17,410 nt of DNA, taken from positions 1 to 17,410 of the forward strand of contig JAHELH010000020.1 in NCBI GenBank assembly GCA_024644285.1, read 5' to 3'. This DNA comes from Paracoccaceae bacterium. Its GTDB lineage: Bacteria > Pseudomonadota > Alphaproteobacteria > Rhodobacterales > Rhodobacteraceae. The position numbers and the translations under genes are program-made. The notes beneath the pieces are model-generated. The model was not told the DNA's origin. It did not search any database and saw nothing but the letters and a program-made list of their open reading frames with translations. Shown in pieces: positions 14,526 to 17,410 of this stretch; positions within the stretch are counted from its first letter, which is position 1; each line of letters opens with the position of its first letter.

Positions 14526-15851
14526 TCAGTCCAGCGCCCTGGTCGCCAGTTCGGACCCCTCCAGCACCTTGACCTCACGCTGCGGGAACGGGATCGAAAT
14601 TCCGTTTTCCTTGAACGCATCCCACAATGCCAGGTAGACGTTGCCGCGAATGTTGGTCAGCCCTTCGGTCGGGTCGCGGATCCAGAACCGCAGGATGTAG
14701 TCGACGGAACTGTCGCCGAAGCCGACGATGTGGCAGACCGGCGCCTTGAAGCTAAGCACCCGGTTGACCGAGGACGCGGCCTCGATGGCCAGCTTGCGCA
14801 CCACGTGCGGGTCGTCGCCATAGGCGGTGCCGAAATAGATGTCGAGCCGGACATATTCGTTGGAATGCGACCAGTTGACCACCTGGCCGGTGATCAGGTC
14901 CTCGTTCGGGATCAGGTATTCCTTGCCGTCCCGCGTGGTGATCGACACGTAGCGCGCGGTCAGCGCGTTGATCCAGCCGAAGGTTTCGCCGATCGAGATC
15001 ACGTCGCCCGGCTTGATCGACTTGTCGAGCAGGATGATGACGCCCGAGACCAGGTTCGAGATCACCTTTTGCAGGCCAAAGCCGATGCCGACGCCGATGG
15101 CGCCCGACAGCACGGCGAGGCCGGTCAGGTCGAAGCCCACCGCCTTGAGCCCGATGAAGAAGGCCGCGCCGAACAGCACGATCTGCAGCATCTTGATCGC
15201 CAGCACCTGCATCGACGGCGACATGTGCTCGGCCCGGCGAATCCGGCCCGAGGCAGTGCCGGCGATGATCCGGGCCACGGTGAACAGCAGCCCGGTAACC
15301 ACCAGCGCCTTCAGGATCGCCAGCAGCGACAGCCGGAAATCGCCGAAGCTGATCGCCAGCCCGTCGAGCAGCTTGGTGGTCTCGTCGATCAGGCCGATGT
15401 AGTACAGCGTGACATAGATCCAGAGAGCCCAGGTCACGATCCGCCTGAGCGCCGGGTTGTGGACGAAGCGCGCCGCGAGGCTGACGAGAAGCAGCGCCAG
15501 CGAGATCGTCGCGAACAGCTCCAGCAGGTAGCTGCGTGACGGGAAGGTGGTGATCGCCTGCATGGTCCAGGTGGCGGCCCAGGCCAGAAGGGTGAAGAAG
15601 ATCAGGCGCAGCCGCTTCTGGATGATCAGCAGGACCCGCAGCCGCCATTTCGGCCAGCCCTCGAGCGTGCGCATCCAGTCCAGCATCCGGTTGCCGGCCC
15701 AGTGCCGCAACACCGTGGCCACGACGAAGACGCCGACCAGAATGCCGATCTGATAGAGCCGCGACGGCAACAGCAGGTTGCGCGCCTGGACCAGCAGCGT
15801 GCTGTACAGACCCTCGAGCTGCTCCAGAAATGCCTGCAGTTCGGTTTCCAA
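14526..15851 (-). CDS. MscS-family mechanosensitive ion channel
   Basis: A 441-residue inner-membrane channel that opens under membrane tension to release solutes on osmotic downshock. Hydrophobic segments lie at about 33-48, 82-100, 108-130, 138-157, 175-196 and 215-238. The pore-lining helix, rich in Gly and Ala, is at 243-275 (LSGAIGVGIGFGLQKVISN, then SGVIILLDK). The beta domain opens with IKPGDVISIG (279-288), then WINALTARYVSITTRDG and the IPNEDLI motif. The cytoplasmic cage follows to the C-terminus. It has more membrane helices than E. coli MscS, as in larger MscS-like proteins. The start is TTG (15849-15851), preceded by a strong GGGGGAGG six bases away; no in-frame ATG is better. 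It is divergent from the TSUP gene, with 99 bases between them. Confidence 0.93.
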   Translation of the reverse strand: METELQAFLEQLEGLYSTLLVQARNLLLPSRLYQIGILVGVFVVATVLRHWAGNRMLDWMRTLEGWPKWRLRVLLIIQKRLRLIFFTLLAWAATWTMQAITTFPSRSYLLELFATISLALLLVSLAARFVHNPALRRIVTWALWIYVTLYYIGLIDETTKLLDGLAISFGDFRLSLLAILKALVVTGLLFTVARIIAGTASGRIRRAEHMSPSMQVLAIKMLQIVLFGAAFFIGLKAVGFDLTGLAVLSGAIGVGIGFGLQKVISNLVSGVIILLDKSIKPGDVISIGETFGWINALTARYVSITTRDGKEYLIPNEDLITGQVVNWSHSNEYVRLDIYFGTAYGDDPHVVRKLAIEAASSVNRVLSFKAPVCHIVGFGDSSVDYILRFWIRDPTEGLTNIRGNVYLALWDAFKENGISIPFPQREVKVLEGSELATRALD

Positions 15852-15889
15852 GATGCGCCTCCCCCTGCGCGAAGCTTAGCGTCGCGCCC

Positions 15890-15924
15890 GGCGCGGGCAA
15901 GCGTAACCGTGATCTTGCCGCGCC
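15890..15924. repeat. Inverted repeat between mscS and TSUP permease gene
   Basis: GGCAAG (15896-15901) pairs with CTTGCC (15914-15919). After one bulged G (15895), the stem continues for five more pairs (15890-15894 with 15920-15924). The loop is 12 bases. It occupies the centre of the divergent intergenic region. It may be a shared operator or a leader hairpin for either gene. No convincing promoter boxes are seen in 15852-15950. Confidence 0.45.
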
Positions 15925-15950
15925 CGGCGGCCATGCGTAAGAGGCGAGGC

Positions 15951-16694
15951 ATGTGGGAATATGTCGTCATCATCGCCGCGGGCATCGGCGCGGGCTTCGT
16001 CAACGCCATCGCGGGGGGCGGCACGTTCCTGTCGTTCCCGGCGCTGGTCTGGATCGGCGTGCCGCCGATCGCGGCCAACGCGACCAGCACGCTGGCGGTG
16101 CTGCCGGGGTATTTCTCGGCCGCTGTGGGCTTTCGCGAGGAGCTGCGCGAGTTCAACCGGGCCGATCTGGGTCGCGCAGTGCTTGTGTCACTAGCTGGCG
16201 GATTGCTGGGTGGCATCCTGCTTTTGGTGTCGAACGACCGGTTCTTCGATATCGTCGTGCCCTTCCTGCTGCTGATCGCGACTCTGGTCTTCACCTTCCA
16301 GGCGCGGCTGCTGCGCAGCATCCGTCGCGGCGACTGGGAGGCCAACCCGTTCGGTGTGGCCGGGCTGTTCGCGGTGTCGGTCTATGGCGGCTATTTCAAC
16401 GGCGGGCTCGGGATCATCATGCTGGCGCTGTTCTCTTACTGGGGGCTGGCCAACCTTGCGGCGATGAACGGGCTGAAGAGCCTGTTGTCGGTGGTGATCT
16501 CTGCGATCTCGGCGACCGCCTTCGCGGTGGCCGGGCTGATCTGGTGGACCGAGATGTTCATCATGGGCGGGTCGGCCATCGTCGGCGCCTATGCCGGCGC
16601 GCGGCTGTCACGGATATTGCCAACGCCGGTGGTGCGCGCCGCGATCTCGACCATCGGCTTCGGTCTGACGGTGATCTTCTTCCTGCGCATTTGA
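15951..16694 (+). CDS. TSUP family (TauE/SafE-type) sulfite/anion permease
   Basis: A 247-residue polytopic inner-membrane protein of the TSUP family, members of which export sulfite, sulfoacetate or related anions, or take up such compounds. It shows the two halves typical of the family. The first has NAIAGGGTFLSFPALV (18-33) with ANATSTLAVLPG (42-53). The second has SVYGGYFNGGLGIIM (143-157) with NGLKSLLS (173-180). Eight hydrophobic segments are visible. The ATG at 15951 is chosen because GAGGCGAGG lies just before it. An ATG at 15933 in the same frame would add six mostly basic residues. It is divergent from mscS, and no sulfur genes adjoin it in the window, so the substrate cannot be assigned. 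Confidence 0.9.
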   Translation: MWEYVVIIAAGIGAGFVNAIAGGGTFLSFPALVWIGVPPIAANATSTLAVLPGYFSAAVGFREELREFNRADLGRAVLVSLAGGLLGGILLLVSNDRFFDIVVPFLLLIATLVFTFQARLLRSIRRGDWEANPFGVAGLFAVSVYGGYFNGGLGIIMLALFSYWGLANLAAMNGLKSLLSVVISAISATAFAVAGLIWWTEMFIMGGSAIVGAYAGARLSRILPTPVVRAAISTIGFGLTVIFFLRI

Positions 16695-16740
16695 TCGCCA
16701 CGGTCTTGCGAGCCTTCCCGGTGCGCGGTATCTGACGCGC

Positions 16741-16827
16741 ATGACTCAGGTCTTCGACATCGACGATCACGCGCGCCTGCCGTGGCGGTTCTTCGGCGCG
16801 GCGCGGACGGTGCTGGCGCATCTGTGA
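16741..16827 (+). CDS. Possible 28-residue small ORF upstream of leuC
   Basis: An ATG-to-TGA frame of 28 sense codons, 25 of which end in G or C, as in real genes here. It begins MTQVFDIDDHARLPW and ends RTVLAHL. No clear Shine-Dalgarno precedes it. It contains three CTG Leu codons, not in a run, so it does not look like a classical leucine attenuator peptide. It could be a real small protein, a degraded gene end, or chance. Confidence 0.25.
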   Translation: MTQVFDIDDHARLPWRFFGAARTVLAHL

Positions 16828-16835
16828 CGGGCAGG

Positions 16836-16849
16836 GCGTGGCACCACGC
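16836..16849 (+). repeat. Small hairpin between small ORF and leuC
   Basis: GCGTGG and CCACGC are perfect complements around CA, so it would fold as five pairs with a four-base loop. It lies nine bases after the small ORF stop and 50 bases before leuC. No U-run follows. Confidence 0.35.
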
Positions 16850-16898
16850 AGCCTATCGACCATCGACCTGACGTTGCTATCATTGCGGGAGACGCGAC

Positions 16899-17410
16899 AT
16901 GACCGCCCCGAAAACGCTCTATGACAAGATCTGGGACGCCCATCTGGTCCACGAGGCCGAGGACGGCACCTGCCTGCTGTATATCGACCGGCACCTGGTG
17001 CACGAGGTGACCAGCCCGCAGGCCTTCGAGGGGCTGCGCATGGCCGGCCGCAAGGTGCGCGCGCCGGAAAAGACCATCGCCGTGCCCGACCACAACGTGC
17101 CGACGACCGCCGGGCGTGACGACCCCAAGAACATGACCGAGGACAGCGCCATCCAGGTGGCGGCGCTGGACCGCAACGCCAAGGAATTCGGCATCCACTA
17201 TTACCCGGTCTCGGACGTCCGCCAGGGGATCGTGCACATCATCGGCCCCGAGCAGGGCTGGACCCAGCCCGGCATGACCATCGTCTGCGGCGATTCGCAT
17301 ACCGCGACGCACGGCGCCTTTGGCGCGCTGGCGCACGGCATCGGCACGTCGGAGGTCGAGCATGTTCTGGCGACCCAGACGCTGATCCAGCGCAAGGCCA
17401 AGAACATGAA
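16899..17410 (+). CDS. leuC: 3-isopropylmalate dehydratase large subunit LeuC (5' part)
   Basis: The first 170 codons of the aconitase-family large subunit. LeuC with LeuD isomerises 2-isopropylmalate to 3-isopropylmalate in leucine synthesis, in the cytoplasm, using a [4Fe-4S] cluster. Visible family motifs are KIWDAHLV near the start, IDRHLVHEVTSPQAFEGLR, PDHNVPTT, GIVHIIGPEQGWTQPG, and GDSHTATHGAFGALAHGIGTSEVEHVLATQTL. The cluster-binding cysteines lie beyond the window edge, so catalytic integrity cannot be checked. The ATG at 16899-16901 has a GGGAG ribosome site seven bases away. A weak TATCAT (16878-16883) lies close upstream, without a good -35. leuD and leuB would be expected downstream. 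Confidence 0.97.
   Translation, partial: MTAPKTLYDKIWDAHLVHEAEDGTCLLYIDRHLVHEVTSPQAFEGLRMAGRKVRAPEKTIAVPDHNVPTTAGRDDPKNMTEDSAIQVAALDRNAKEFGIHYYPVSDVRQGIVHIIGPEQGWTQPGMTIVCGDSHTATHGAFGALAHGIGTSEVEHVLATQTLIQRKAKNM

Noticed and set aside
16741..16827. Small ORF considered as a leucine attenuator leader peptide
   Set aside because: Its three Leu codons are scattered and no mutually exclusive terminator hairpins with a U-run are seen before leuC.
1..17410. Search for defence, phage, secretion-effector or biosynthetic cluster genes
   Set aside because: Every substantial gene except the truncated first one matches a known housekeeping or envelope family, and base composition is even, so no transferred island is supported.

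Overview
This is a GC-rich (roughly two-thirds G+C, judged by eye), gene-dense chromosomal segment from an alphaproteobacterium. It is most likely a member of the Rhodobacteraceae (Rhodobacter/Roseobacter group). The basis is the gene order rsfS-rlmH-gpmI-envC-ctpA-rppH, the strong G/C preference at third codon positions, and protein features such as the Rhodobacter-like RppH N-terminus. No rRNA, tRNA, insertion sequence, phage gene or CRISPR array was seen. Almost all of the window is housekeeping or envelope-biogenesis DNA, and I found no convincing new multi-gene system. The unusual features are small regulatory structures and an internally duplicated TamB.

Layout, 1 to 5951 (all minus strand, transcribed from high to low coordinates): a promoter at about 6057-6085 is followed by a short leader ORF. 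Then come rsfS (ribosome silencing factor), rlmH (23S rRNA methyltransferase), gpmI (cofactor-independent phosphoglycerate mutase), an EnvC-type murein hydrolase activator, the S41 protease ctpA, rppH (RNA pyrophosphohydrolase) and a truncated secreted cysteine-rich protein that runs off the left edge. Stops and starts overlap at most junctions, so this is probably one long operon. The one real break is a 150-base gap between rlmH and gpmI carrying three tandem perfect stem-loops. The operon combines 50S subunit control, glycolysis, cell-wall cleavage and mRNA 5'-end processing.

6166 to 14376 (minus strand): tamA and tamB overlap and form the two-part translocation and assembly module. TamA is the BamA-like outer-membrane barrel and TamB is the long periplasm-spanning protein. 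A PerM/AI-2E family membrane protein follows. A strong stem-loop at 6093-6116 lies between this block and the rsfS promoter and is the likely end of the transcript.

14526 to 15851 (minus strand): an MscS-type mechanosensitive channel with a TTG start. It is divergent from a plus-strand TSUP (TauE/SafE-type) membrane permease at 15951-16694. The window ends in the first 170 codons of leuC (3-isopropylmalate dehydratase large subunit, plus strand). A possible 28-codon ORF and a small hairpin lie in the gap before leuC. No stretch longer than 300 bases lacks a gene.
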